55,472 bases of DNA from Rhodovastum atsumiense (GTDB lineage Bacteria > Pseudomonadota > Alphaproteobacteria > Acetobacterales > Acetobacteraceae), in NCBI RefSeq assembly GCF_937425535.1, contig NZ_OW485608.1, positions 1-55,472 of the forward strand, written 5' to 3'. The notes under the pieces were generated by a model. The model was not told where the DNA came from. It saw only the letters and a list, made by a program, of their open reading frames with translations, and did no database searches. The position numbers were made by a program, and so were the translations under genes. Positions 7,651 through 15,055 of this stretch are shown piece after piece (position 1 is the stretch's first letter; the number at the start of each line of letters is the position of its first letter).

Positions 7651-8868
7651 CTACAGGCGGAGCGGTTCAGTCTTGGCGGGTGCGCGCCGCTTGATGTAGC
7701 CGTCCAGGGCGTAGCGCAGCGCGTCTATGCCGTGGTTGTGCTTGTCCACGATGATGGGCAGCACGTCCTCAGTCTTGGGGTCCACCTTGTAGCTGTAGAG
7801 GCGGAACTCCCTGGCGATGTGCTCGCAACGAGGGTGCACGACGATCCGGCGGAAGCCCTTCAGGTGGGCGATGCCATCCTCGATGCTCCCCTGCCACTTG
7901 TCGGCGGCGCTGATCCGGAATCCCTGCCGCGCCACGTAGCTGATCGTCTCGGGCCGCGCGCTGTCGGCCTTGATCGGCCACTGCCTGGCGGTGGAAATGC
8001 GATCGAACAGCGCCGGAAGGGCGTCGATCTCGGTCCCGTGTCCGAATGCCTCCTGGTCGACGAACAGGCAGTCGTCGCGGATGAAGGACCGCACCAAGGC
8101 GGTCGGATCGGTCGCGAAGCCCCAGTCCGCCCCGTGGAAGAACCTGGCATCCGGCGGCGTCTCGAATGCCTCCACGGCCACCTTGCCGCGGAAGATGATC
8201 GCATCCGAGATGGTGACGTATCCGCCTTCCCAGATGTGGTCATACTCGTCCGGCCGGCGCGCGAGGTCGGTCCGGCGTTCCTCGTCCAGAACGGCCGGAA
8301 ACCACGGGTTGTCGCGCCAGTTCGCCTGGACGACGGCGGCCATGTCCGGGCCGAGCGCGTTCGGCCCGCGCAGCAGTTCGTCAACCGGATCGGCGGGGCT
8401 TTCCGGGTTCCAGGAGAACCACAGCTCAGACCCGGGCTTGCGGATGGTCGGCCGCAGCAGGCGGAGGCTGCGCTCCGAAAGGGCCTGCGCCTCCTCCACC
8501 CATGCCACGTCATAGCCTTCCAGCGACTTGATGCTGTCGGCCGTGTGGTTCTGCATGCCCTGGAAGATGATCAGGCCGCCGCCCGGCGTCCGAATCTCGG
8601 TCTCAAGGGAGCGGAACATACGGCTCACGCCGAGGGCCTGGATCTTGTCCTCGATCAGCCGCTTGACCGACTGCTTCAGGCTGAGCTGCACCTCGCGGAT
8701 GCAGACGGCCCGGAGGCCGGGCTGCAGGATCGCCTTTTCGGCCAGGCCCTCGGCGAAGAAGTGGCTCTTCCCACTGCCGCGCCCGCCCCATGCGCCCTTA
8801 TACCGCTTCGGCCCCAGGAGCGGGACGAACACCCGTGGTGTCTGGATTTCCAGGCTCGACGATGACAC
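7651..8868 (-). CDS. terL: Terminase large subunit, PBSX/Terminase_3 type, 405 aa
   Basis: The packaging motor ATPase and nuclease. Walker A is GGRGSGKSH (about residues 29 to 37) and Walker B is VAWVEEAQALS (about 127 to 137). The C-terminal RNase H-like nuclease domain begins near FFHGADWGFATDPTALV, with a candidate metal-binding Asp in GADWG and another in VDKHNHGIDALRYALD. The GTG start at 8868 lies inside the small-subunit gene (71-base overlap), which is common for terminase pairs. Later starts would remove residues near the ATPase domain. Confidence 0.95.
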   Translation of the reverse strand: MSSSSLEIQTPRVFVPLLGPKRYKGAWGGRGSGKSHFFAEGLAEKAILQPGLRAVCIREVQLSLKQSVKRLIEDKIQALGVSRMFRSLETEIRTPGGGLIIFQGMQNHTADSIKSLEGYDVAWVEEAQALSERSLRLLRPTIRKPGSELWFSWNPESPADPVDELLRGPNALGPDMAAVVQANWRDNPWFPAVLDEERRTDLARRPDEYDHIWEGGYVTISDAIIFRGKVAVEAFETPPDARFFHGADWGFATDPTALVRSFIRDDCLFVDQEAFGHGTEIDALPALFDRISTARQWPIKADSARPETISYVARQGFRISAADKWQGSIEDGIAHLKGFRRIVVHPRCEHIAREFRLYSYKVDPKTEDVLPIIVDKHNHGIDALRYALDGYIKRRAPAKTEPLRL

Positions 8869-9397
8869 GGCGGATGGTCCTGATCTCGCTCTGGTCCTCC
8901 CCCGCCTCCTTGTCGGTCAGGCCGAACGCCTGCCGCTCCAGCGGGATCAGCTTCGCCCGGGTGCGCGCCATACTCTCCAGGATGTCCTGCGCGGCGCCGA
9001 CGCCGGCGATCCCCTCCGCGCCCTCGATCAGCGCGTCCAGCTTGGTAGCCAGCTTCTCCAGCCGCTCATTGTCGCGCGCCACGGACCGCCGGTGCCGCAG
9101 CACGACGGCAACCCGCGTCTCGGCGGCGTCGGAGACGATTTGCGCATCCTCGCGCGCGTTGGTCGTGCGCAAGTCGGCGCGCAACAGCCGCGCATCGGTC
9201 TCCCGCCGAACCGCCTCGGTGAGGTCCTTCTGCCATCCGCCCTTCTTGGCGTGCCAGCGGATCGCTCCCTCGGCGCACCCATGCTTGGCGGCGAGCTGGC
9301 GGGTCGAGAACGTGCCGGTGCGGTATTCCCGCTCCACAGCTTCCCAGTCGATCTGCTTCCGCCCGGGGGCGCGGGCGCCTCCATCGGGCGACGGCAT
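8798..9397 (-). CDS. terS: Terminase small subunit, 199 aa
   Basis: Residues 17 to 55 form a helix-turn-helix (IDWEAVEREYRTGTFSTRQ LAAKHGCAEGAIRWHAKKGGW), as in small terminases that recognise the packaging site. The centre is helical (oligomerisation), and the C-terminus carries the basic IRTIRRVIVEP strand common in this family. It overlaps the large subunit and is the second gene of the late operon. The packaging site is probably nearby; see 9434 to 9477. Confidence 0.88.
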   Translation of the reverse strand: MPSPDGGARAPGRKQIDWEAVEREYRTGTFSTRQLAAKHGCAEGAIRWHAKKGGWQKDLTEAVRRETDARLLRADLRTTNAREDAQIVSDAAETRVAVVLRHRRSVARDNERLEKLATKLDALIEGAEGIAGVGAAQDILESMARTRAKLIPLERQAFGLTDKEAGEDQSEIRTIRRVIVEPGNPDTTGVRPAPGAEAV

Positions 9398-9433
9398 GGT
9401 ATCCTCTCAGAAATCCGCTGATGCGCGTATTTG

Positions 9434-9477
9434 CCGGGCTTCCACCGGCTTCAGGGAGTAGCCCGGAAATTCCGGGC
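9434..9477. repeat. Overlapping inverted repeats before the terminase genes, candidate packaging site
   Basis: GCCCGGAAATTCCGGGC at 9461 to 9477 is a perfect 17-bp palindrome (8-bp arms, one central base). CCGGGCT at 9434 to 9440 can instead pair with AGCCCGG at 9460 to 9466, so two mutually exclusive stems exist. The element lies in the 125-base gap directly upstream of terS, where pac or cos sites are often found. It could equally be an RNA control element or a weak terminator. Confidence 0.45.
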
Positions 9478-9522
9478 ACCTTGATCTGCGCCCTTCTCAC
9501 CCCTGTGGGCTGGGTATCCCGA

Positions 9523-9702
9523 TCAGGCCGCGCTCACCTGGGCCGGCCGAGCGCGGGTGGTCTTCCCCTCGCCGAGGTCCACCTCGATCCAGATACCGCC
9601 GCCACGGCCGGCGCCGGCGTCTTCCTCGCCCACGAACTTGCCTTCGACCGTCTTGCCCTTGCGGGTCACGCTGACGCGCTGGCCCTTCCGAAAGGAAGCC
9701 AT
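9523..9702 (-). CDS. Small basic KOW-like protein, 59 aa
   Basis: ATG at 9702 has AGGAG six bases upstream. The sequence MASFRKGQRVSVTRKGKTVEG followed by GGGIWIEVDLGEGKTTRARPAQ reads as a five-stranded SH3/KOW-like barrel, seen in small proteins that bind nucleic acid or protein. It is the first gene of the late operon, so a regulatory or packaging-accessory role is possible, but nothing proves it. Confidence 0.65.
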   Translation of the reverse strand: MASFRKGQRVSVTRKGKTVEGKFVGEEDAGAGRGGGIWIEVDLGEGKTTRARPAQVSAA

Positions 9703-9857
9703 GATGCACTCCTGCTGGGTTTGCTGGTGTCCGGGGCTTCCACCCGGCGCAGGCAGTGCACTGCCTTCTGCGCAGAGGGCCGACCAGCACGGCCACGGGC
9801 TGCACACCCCGCGCTGTCCCCGCATCTGATGCGAGCAGCGGACCCCAGAAACGACAA

Positions 9858-9884
9858 CGCCCGGCAGGGGGTGCCTGCCGGGCG
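9858..9884 (-). terminator. Strong GC hairpin between the HNH gene and the late operon
   Basis: An 11-bp perfect stem (CGCCCGGCAGG with its complement) closes on a five-base loop. On the minus strand it is followed by TTGTCGTTTCT, only a poor T-run. It may terminate the leftward replication operon, or act as a leader attenuator for transcripts starting at the promoter just upstream (9936 to 9907). The remaining bases between 9703 and 9932 hold no gene I can support. Confidence 0.5.
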
Positions 9885-9906
9885 CGTGCCGCGCTATAAT
9901 AGCGAA

Positions 9907-9936
9907 AAAGTAGAATAAAAATCCCAGTTTTGTCAA
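9907..9936 (-). promoter_or_regulatory. Candidate leftward late promoter
   Basis: On the minus strand a perfect -35 TTGACA (9936 to 9931, overlapping the HNH stop codon) is followed after 18 bases by TACTTT (9912 to 9907). A 13-bp palindrome CGCTATAATAGCG (9892 to 9904) lies at the expected start of transcription and may be an operator. The promoter would serve the 59-aa gene, the terminases and the whole structural block. Confidence 0.5.
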
Positions 9937-10430
9937 GCCGCCTTTTTGGTTTCTGCTCGCTGCTGGGATACCGCGATGGCGCCGCGCTCCGCCTTGGTGC
10001 CGTAGGTTGCCAAGAATTCACGCGCCCATGCCAGCTTATCTTTCACCCTCTGCCCGCATGGTTGCGATGTGACCCACAGCTCCAGGTTTTCGGGGCGGTT
10101 GTCGTGCCGGATACCGTTTTTGTGGTGGACGTTCTCATTCATGCGGAGTGGGCGGCCGATCATGTTCTGCATGACCATCCGATGTTCCATGATCCACCAG
10201 AATCCGCGCTGCATCCTGACCGCGCCAGGGAAATTCGCCGGAACACGAACTGTGACGTATCCAGATTTTTGCAGAAACCGCTTGAAGAACTCCGGTTTCC
10301 GCTTCTTTTCTGGTTCGTCGCATTTGCGAACCACTGACGGAGGCCGTCCATGCCTTACCTTAAAGTGCTCAACACACAATCCATCCTCGCGGGCAATGCG
10401 GATGCATTCATAAACTGAGCACTGCTTCAT
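9933..10430 (-). CDS. HNH endonuclease (HNH_3 type), 165 aa
   Basis: The core motif ENVHHKNGIRHDNRPENLELW (about residues 102 to 122) is the HNH_3 signature, with the paired His and the Asn as catalytic and structural residues. Upstream, RGFWWIMEHRMVMQNMIGRPL matches the usual strand-helix lead-in. Start ATG at 10430 is favoured by GGAG seven bases upstream; an earlier start at 10481 would overlap the preceding gene. It may be a free-standing homing-type nuclease or a packaging/replication nuclease. It is the last gene of the leftward replication operon. Confidence 0.85.
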   Translation of the reverse strand: MKQCSVYECIRIAREDGLCVEHFKVRHGRPPSVVRKCDEPEKKRKPEFFKRFLQKSGYVTVRVPANFPGAVRMQRGFWWIMEHRMVMQNMIGRPLRMNENVHHKNGIRHDNRPENLELWVTSQPCGQRVKDKLAWAREFLATYGTKAERGAIAVSQQRAETKKAA

Positions 10431-10452
10431 CAGATCACTCCACCCCATCCAT

Positions 10453-10917
10453 CTATGCCGCCATTGGAAGTTGGCTTTCACGCCGTGCGCGCGCCAGGCC
10501 GCCGATTATCATATCAACCCCGCGAGCGTGCCATAGACGGGCGCTTTCGTGAGATGTGCCCATAGTCTCACCGATGCGCCGCCATGGCCATAAATGGCGA
10601 TCGGTGACCGGCGACACCAGGGACCGCAGCGCGATCACACGGCGGATAGGAAGGTTGGATTGTGGAATGAAATGCAGCCAATCAGGAAACACCTCATCCA
10701 TCATGGCGATGTCGTGTGCGGTCGGCTCGAAGCGGGGGACTGACCTTTCTGCCTCGACCAGTTCCTCTACCCCCTTGATCACCTCCAAGGACCGGAGGCG
10801 CAGTTTCGGGCTGTGCCCAGTGTCAGGCAATGCCATGAGGGTCTTCCCCGCGTGGCGGAGGCGGTATTCGACATAGGCCGCATCGATCGGGCCTTCATAG
10901 CGGCTATGCCGGCGCAT
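10453..10917 (-). CDS. DUF6362-like DNA-binding protein, 154 aa
   Basis: The C-terminal half (residues 78 to 140: MMDEVFPDWLHFIPQ, then RRVIALRSLVS, PWRRIGETMGTSHESARLWH) has the helical pattern and final helix-turn-helix of DUF6362 phage proteins. ATG at 10917 overlaps the stop of the gene before it. The role is probably DNA binding in replication or late regulation; no direct evidence shows which. Confidence 0.7.
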   Translation of the reverse strand: MRRHSRYEGPIDAAYVEYRLRHAGKTLMALPDTGHSPKLRLRSLEVIKGVEELVEAERSVPRFEPTAHDIAMMDEVFPDWLHFIPQSNLPIRRVIALRSLVSPVTDRHLWPWRRIGETMGTSHESARLWHARGVDMIIGGLARARRESQLPMAA

Positions 10918-11129
10918 CAGGCCGCCCTCCCGAAACGCTTCCACGCCGGCAACATCGCGGCTTTCAGGTCCCATCCCCCATCCGGACGGTGTTCCTGCAT
11001 CGTGATTGCCTCCCCCTGTTCCCTCAGTGCCAGCACACCGGCCTCGGTCTCCGCGTTGGGCCATTCCCACTCCCTGCGGCCCGGCCGCTTGCGGGCGACC
11101 ACGGTCCATTGTGTCGTCAGCGCGACCAT
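10917..11129 (-). CDS. Hypothetical protein, 70 aa
   Basis: A short protein beginning MVALTTQWTVVARKRPGRREWEW, with a basic N-terminal strand and a central helix (ETEAGVLALREQGEAI). Both ends are joined to neighbours by ATGA overlaps, which supports it as a real gene in the replication operon. The family is not recognised. Confidence 0.65.
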   Translation of the reverse strand: MVALTTQWTVVARKRPGRREWEWPNAETEAGVLALREQGEAITMQEHRPDGGWDLKAAMLPAWKRFGRAA

Positions 11130-11710
11130 CAGGCTGCTTCCTTCCAGACGGCCGCAGGGGCCGGCACAGCGATTTCAGGTGTCGTGGTAGCGGCCGGCGG
11201 CGTCGGAACGCCCTGGCGCGCGGCTGTGGGGCGGCGCGTGCCCATTGCCGGGTCCTGGTAGGCATACGGCTCGTAGAGTTCGGGGGACCGGCCGGTCAGG
11301 AGCGCCCAGGCGTCCGGATGCCCTGCCGGCAATGGCCCGCGCGTCACCACCATGGGCATGACCGGCGCGGGCGCCGCCTCGCGTGCGGTAACCAGCCCGA
11401 GATCCTTGCCCCACACGCGCGCCGTCGTCTCGTGCACGCCGAGTTCCTTGCCGATGGCGAACCACGAGGCGCCATCCACGCGCATGGCCCGGATGGTGGC
11501 AGCCTGCCGTTCCGACAGAGCCCGAACAGGGCGCCCATTCTGGCCAGCCGCTGTTTTCGTAGTCAGGCCAAGCTCCCTGGCGCGTTTGAATGCCTCGTCA
11601 GTGCTCACCCCGATGGCCTTGGCTGCTGCTCCCCAGCCCCGCCGCCAGCGGCGTTGCCGGCGGAGTTCGTCATCCATCACAGGAGTCCAGGCGATCTCGG
11701 ATTGCGCCAT
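11129..11710 (-). CDS. Helix-turn-helix protein, 193 aa
   Basis: Two helix-turn-helix-like segments are visible: GWGAAAKAIGVSTDEAFKRARELG (about residues 26 to 49) and SERQAATIRAMRVDGASWFAIGKELGVHETTARVWGKDLG (about 66 to 105). This tandem arrangement resembles small SANT/GcrA-like or resolvase-type DNA-binding proteins. The tail is Pro/Ala-rich and disordered. ATG at 11710 overlaps the DUF1376 gene stop. A transcriptional or replication-accessory role is likely but unproven. Confidence 0.72.
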   Translation of the reverse strand: MAQSEIAWTPVMDDELRRQRRWRRGWGAAAKAIGVSTDEAFKRARELGLTTKTAAGQNGRPVRALSERQAATIRAMRVDGASWFAIGKELGVHETTARVWGKDLGLVTAREAAPAPVMPMVVTRGPLPAGHPDAWALLTGRSPELYEPYAYQDPAMGTRRPTAARQGVPTPPAATTTPEIAVPAPAAVWKEAA

Positions 11711-12759
11711 CACGCTGCTCTCCGCATGCCGGCTTCGCGCACGGCCCGATCGAAATACGCCAGCGATGCAGGCGGCGCGTATCCGGAGCGGCTGGCGATG
11801 CGCCGGATGGCCGAGAGGATGTGGTCGTGCAGGTCGAGCCCGGCGCGCAGCCAGTCCCGCAGCGGCGTCCAGTCGCGGAACGCCTCGACACCGGACACGC
11901 CGGCGGCTTCAGCCACGAGGCGGCCGGCAATCGGGAGCGCCCACCCCTCCACCGCCGGGTAGGTTTCCCCCTCGTAGGTGGTCGTGGCATCGGCCAGCGT
12001 GTCCCAATCCGGGCCTGCTGGAGCCTCCCGCCGCCCGCTGAGCACCTTCGTCACCCAGGCAATCGGGGCCTCAACCCGCTTGGCCTCGGCGTCGCGGAGC
12101 GCGGCGAGAATGCGCGCATCGTCCTGGCAACGCCGGCGCAAGACGCCGATCTGCTTGGACGCGCCCTTCCTGTCCTCGCCGGTGAGGCGGCAGACAATCT
12201 CCGCCCCTTCCTCGAACAGCGCCTTCGTCGCGTCCGGAATGCCTGGGGTGTTGAGCGGGAGGGACGCCTCCGCCGGCGGCGCGCCAGCGCCAGAGCGAAG
12301 CTCTGAATCTTTCTTCTGTTCTTGTTGAGGTATCGCGACCCGCGCGTGTGTATGCTCTTGCTCTGCATTTGCAGGTGCATTTGCAGACGGTTTGCAGTCC
12401 GCTTGCTCTGCAAGTGCACCACGTTTGCGCGCTGCCTGCATGTGCTTCTCGCGTGCAGCGTCGGCGCGTTTGCTGCTGATCTGCTGCGCTTTTGCACGCT
12501 CGGCATCAGCGCGACGCTGATGCAACTTGCCTGCATCAGCCGTGAAGAACTCACGAATGGTCGGCGCGATCTCGACCCATTCCTTTCTCGACATCCTGGC
12601 GATCCCGGAAAGCTTCGCGTCGTCGTCGGGCAGCGGCCCGTTCCGCCAGTAGTGCATCAGGAGCAGCAGGTAAGCCCCGTGCTCAGCGGCACGCAGATGC
12701 ATCGTGTCCGCGAGATAGGCGCCGATGTGCAGAGGCATCCATGTGTCGGCCTTGCTCAC
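11710..12759 (-). CDS. DUF1376 replication-associated protein, 349 aa
   Basis: The N-terminal domain (MPLHIGAYLADTMHLRAAEHGAYLLLLMHYWRNGPLPDDD, then ARMSRKEW) is the DUF1376 winged-helix fold found in phage replication initiators and helicase loaders. A charged coiled linker (residues 80 to 150) leads to a helical C-terminus with IAWVTKVLSG. It lies directly after the DnaB-like helicase gene (GTGA overlap), which fits a helicase loader or initiator. The start is GTG at 12759. Confidence 0.85.
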   Translation of the reverse strand: MSKADTWMPLHIGAYLADTMHLRAAEHGAYLLLLMHYWRNGPLPDDDAKLSGIARMSRKEWVEIAPTIREFFTADAGKLHQRRADAERAKAQQISSKRADAAREKHMQAARKRGALAEQADCKPSANAPANAEQEHTHARVAIPQQEQKKDSELRSGAGAPPAEASLPLNTPGIPDATKALFEEGAEIVCRLTGEDRKGASKQIGVLRRRCQDDARILAALRDAEAKRVEAPIAWVTKVLSGRREAPAGPDWDTLADATTTYEGETYPAVEGWALPIAGRLVAEAAGVSGVEAFRDWTPLRDWLRAGLDLHDHILSAIRRIASRSGYAPPASLAYFDRAVREAGMRRAA

Positions 12760-14207
12760 GTCGCGGCCTCCATTTCCCCGAAACGGGTCAGTTCACCGTC
12801 GAACCGCAGCGGAATGACACCCGTGGCGCCATCCCGGACCTTGGCGACGATCAGTTCAGCCCGGCCGGCGGCGCGCTCCTTGCGGTCCTCCCAGGCCGTG
12901 ATGCGCTTCGAATAGGCTTCCTCCCCCTCTCCTTCCCGGCGCTCGGGCTGTGCCTTCGAGACGTAGTATTCCTCGCGGTAGACGAACGAGACGGTGTCCG
13001 CGTCCTGTTCGATGTCGCCGGACTGCCGCAGGTCAGCCATGACAGGCCGGTGATCGTCGCGGCCGTCTGCCATGCGGTTGAGCTGGGCGAGCAGCAGGAC
13101 CGGGCAGGAATGCTCTTTCGCCAGGCGCTTCATCGCCCCCGAGATGCGCCCGACAGCCCATGTCGCGCCGGCCCGCACGTCCCCATCTTCGGGGCGGACG
13201 ATGTGCAGGTGATCGATCATGATCAGGCCGAGCGGCACCTTCCGCGACGCGTGCCGGGCCTTGAGCGCGATCTGCGCCGCCGTCAGGCCGCCGCCGTCCT
13301 CGATCCGGAGCGGCAGGCCACGGAGTTCCTTCCTGGCCACCACCAGGTCGTTCATGTGGTGCTGGTCAAGCTGACCCTTGCGCATCCGCCAGATCGGCAC
13401 GCCCGAGGCAACCGCCAGCGCCCGCCGGCCCAGCTCGGCCGCGGACATCTCCAGACTGATGGCCAACACGCCATGCTTGGCTCGGGCCACGTTGAGCGCC
13501 CACTGCCACCCCAGGCTGCTCTTGCCAGAGCCCGGCCGGCCGCCGAGGACGTGCAGTGTGCCCGGCTCCATGCCGCCGAGCACGTCATCGACGCTCACCA
13601 TACCGGTTGAAATGCCGCATGGGCCTTGACGCCTTGTGGCTTCCTCGGCCGCAGCCATCGCCTCGTCAATCGCTTCGTCCAACGATACCGCGCGCCGGCC
13701 GCCGATCTCTGCCGCTGCAACCCGGTCCAGTTCCGCCATCGCGCGCGCAACCAGGGCATCCGCCGGGGTCGCATGCTCCTTGATCGCCGCATCGACGCGC
13801 AGGCGCTCGGTGATCTCCACGATCTGCCGGCGCCGGGCATAGTCGAGCACCATCCGGCCATAGGTCGCCACCGAGTCTGGCAGCAACCCCACCGTGGCGC
13901 TGATCAGGCTGGTGATATACTTCTTCATGTCCTCATCAGCAGCGAAGACCTGCGCTACGCTGAGCAGCAGTGGCCCCTTCGGCTGCGCCGTCGCGGCGGC
14001 GCGAATTGCTGCGTAGATGTCGGGATGTGTCTGCACCCCGAAGTGCTCCGGCGCGAGCGCGGCCGGCAGGGCTTCGATAAGCTCCGCCTTCGATAGCAGC
14101 GCGCCGAGCAGCGCCTGCTCAGTCTCTGGCGTCACCAGGGCAGCAAGGGCCGCATCACGCTCGGTCGCAGCCCCTATCAGCGCCATCTCTCGATCGGAGA
14201 ATTTCAC
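12756..14207 (-). CDS. dnaB: Replicative DNA helicase, DnaB-like, 483 aa
   Basis: A DnaB N-terminal domain (residues 25 to 125, TPETEQALLGALLSKAELIEAL) is followed by the RecA-like motor. Walker A is GGRPGSGKSS (about 222 to 231). Walker B is GLIMIDHLHIV (about 330), with downstream ATPase motifs LLLAQLNR and LRQSGDIEQDADTVSFVYRE. It should be the hexameric helicase of phage replication, paired with the DUF1376 protein. The start is GTG at 14207, overlapping the stop of the interrupted small gene upstream (GTGA). Confidence 0.95.
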   Translation of the reverse strand: MKFSDREMALIGAATERDAALAALVTPETEQALLGALLSKAELIEALPAALAPEHFGVQTHPDIYAAIRAAATAQPKGPLLLSVAQVFAADEDMKKYITSLISATVGLLPDSVATYGRMVLDYARRRQIVEITERLRVDAAIKEHATPADALVARAMAELDRVAAAEIGGRRAVSLDEAIDEAMAAAEEATRRQGPCGISTGMVSVDDVLGGMEPGTLHVLGGRPGSGKSSLGWQWALNVARAKHGVLAISLEMSAAELGRRALAVASGVPIWRMRKGQLDQHHMNDLVVARKELRGLPLRIEDGGGLTAAQIALKARHASRKVPLGLIMIDHLHIVRPEDGDVRAGATWAVGRISGAMKRLAKEHSCPVLLLAQLNRMADGRDDHRPVMADLRQSGDIEQDADTVSFVYREEYYVSKAQPERREGEGEEAYSKRITAWEDRKERAAGRAELIVAKVRDGATGVIPLRFDGELTRFGEMEAAT

Positions 14208-14413
14208 CCGAGAACGCCCCCGAAAATCTTCATGTCCTTTAGGATCTCGCTGATGTGGCGCATCCCGCAGGGACCATCGCGTTCGATACGATCAAGCTGT
14301 TCTGCGATTAGATCTCAATAGCCTTCACAGTCCACGGCGGCGTCATCGTAGGCATAATCTGGATTTTCGTTGCACCTAGGCCGCGTGTATGCAAATAAGC
14401 CGTCAGCCGGCAT
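14204..14413 (-). pseudogene. Small gene interrupted by an in-frame TGA, upstream of the helicase
   Basis: ATG at 14413, with a GAGG-type ribosome site, opens 32 codons ending CEGY, then TGA at 14317 to 14315. The same frame continues for 36 plausible codons (DLIAEQLDRIERDGPCG... ending KIFGGVLG) to a TGA forming a GTGA overlap with the helicase start. The second half has protein-like codon use but no standard start before an internal Met. A single TGG to TGA change (Trp) would explain this. Readthrough, a sequencing error or a recent nonsense mutation are the alternatives. Confidence 0.6.
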
Positions 14414-14600
14414 TGTGTGGCACCTCTTCGGTAGGTAGCCCTGGCTTGGTGAGGGGCGTCGCAGGTGTTCCACCACCTCGACGCCCCGCCTGTTTCCAAG
14501 CCAGACCATTATGCTTCACGAGCGCCTGTTCAGCAATGCGACCCCCTGAGAATCTCTGCTCGGGATCTGCATGATCCGCTGATTGACGGATTTTGCTCAC
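14403..14600 (-). CDS. Hypothetical protein, 65 aa
   Basis: The GTG start at 14600 overlaps the stop of the DUF968 gene (GTGA), and the end overlaps the next gene by 11 bases, matching the packing of the whole operon. The protein is basic and Gly-rich (QAGRRGGGTPATPLTKPGLP). A long compound inverted repeat (14441 to 14504) lies inside its coding sequence. The family is not recognised. Confidence 0.6.
   Translation of the reverse strand: MSKIRQSADHADPEQRFSGGRIAEQALVKHNGLAWKQAGRRGGGTPATPLTKPGLPTEEVPHNAG
14441..14504. repeat. Nested inverted repeat within a coding region
   Basis: An outer pair CTGGCTTGG (14441 to 14449) and CCAAGCCAG (14496 to 14504) encloses an inner stem. The inner stem is GGGGCGTCG (14453 to 14461) plus AGGTG (14463 to 14467), pairing with CACCT (14474 to 14478) plus CGACGCCCC (14479 to 14487), with one bulged C. 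That gives 14 inner and 9 outer base pairs. No T-run follows on either strand. Confidence 0.7.
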
Positions 14601-15055
14601 GCCGCGCGCCTTGTTTGGGAATATCCGGATGAGAGCCATTCCTCCCATGCCCCCGCGACCACGCGCGCTGCCTGGCGCTCGGCATCGGTCGCACGCACCC
14701 GGCCCACGGCCACGCTGATGCTCCACAGACGCGTGGCCAGCGGGATCGGATCGATTCCCCGCGCTGCCCACCACGCCCGTTCATCACCGCAGTGGTGGAT
14801 GCTCCCGGGCCAGTTCGGATCGTGATGCCGGACGCAGACGGGACAGCACCATTCGTCGCCCGGCTTGAGGCCGCGGGCCTTCGGCACCGGCGCGCAGGTG
14901 AGATGGTGGGCCTGGACATCCGTCCGCCCACATCTGGGGACGCAGCACGGAAGCTGCGCGACCCATCGCCGGTGCGCTTCTGACCGTGGCCTGTCCGTCT
15001 CTCGCCGGCACTGGCGTCGGCTCCGCAGCTTGCTGATGGGGAGAACGTCGCTCAC
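14597..15055 (-). CDS. DUF968-like HNH-type nuclease, 152 aa
   Basis: CCVPRCGRTDVQAHHLTCAPVP followed by DEWCCPVCVRHHDP gives two Cys pairs and paired His residues, as in DUF968/YbcN-type putative recombination nucleases of lambdoid phages. The C-terminus is helical. The start is GTG at 15055, overlapping the preceding stop (GTGA). It probably acts in recombination with the RuvC-like resolvase nearby. Confidence 0.78.
   Translation of the reverse strand: MSDVLPISKLRSRRQCRRETDRPRSEAHRRWVAQLPCCVPRCGRTDVQAHHLTCAPVPKARGLKPGDEWCCPVCVRHHDPNWPGSIHHCGDERAWWAARGIDPIPLATRLWSISVAVGRVRATDAERQAARVVAGAWEEWLSSGYSQTRRAA

Noticed and set aside
14204-14413. Genome-wide recoding of TGA as Trp
   Set aside because: TGA serves as the working stop at dozens of ATGA and GTGA junctions and at the ends of well-recognised proteins, so recoding would fuse most genes.
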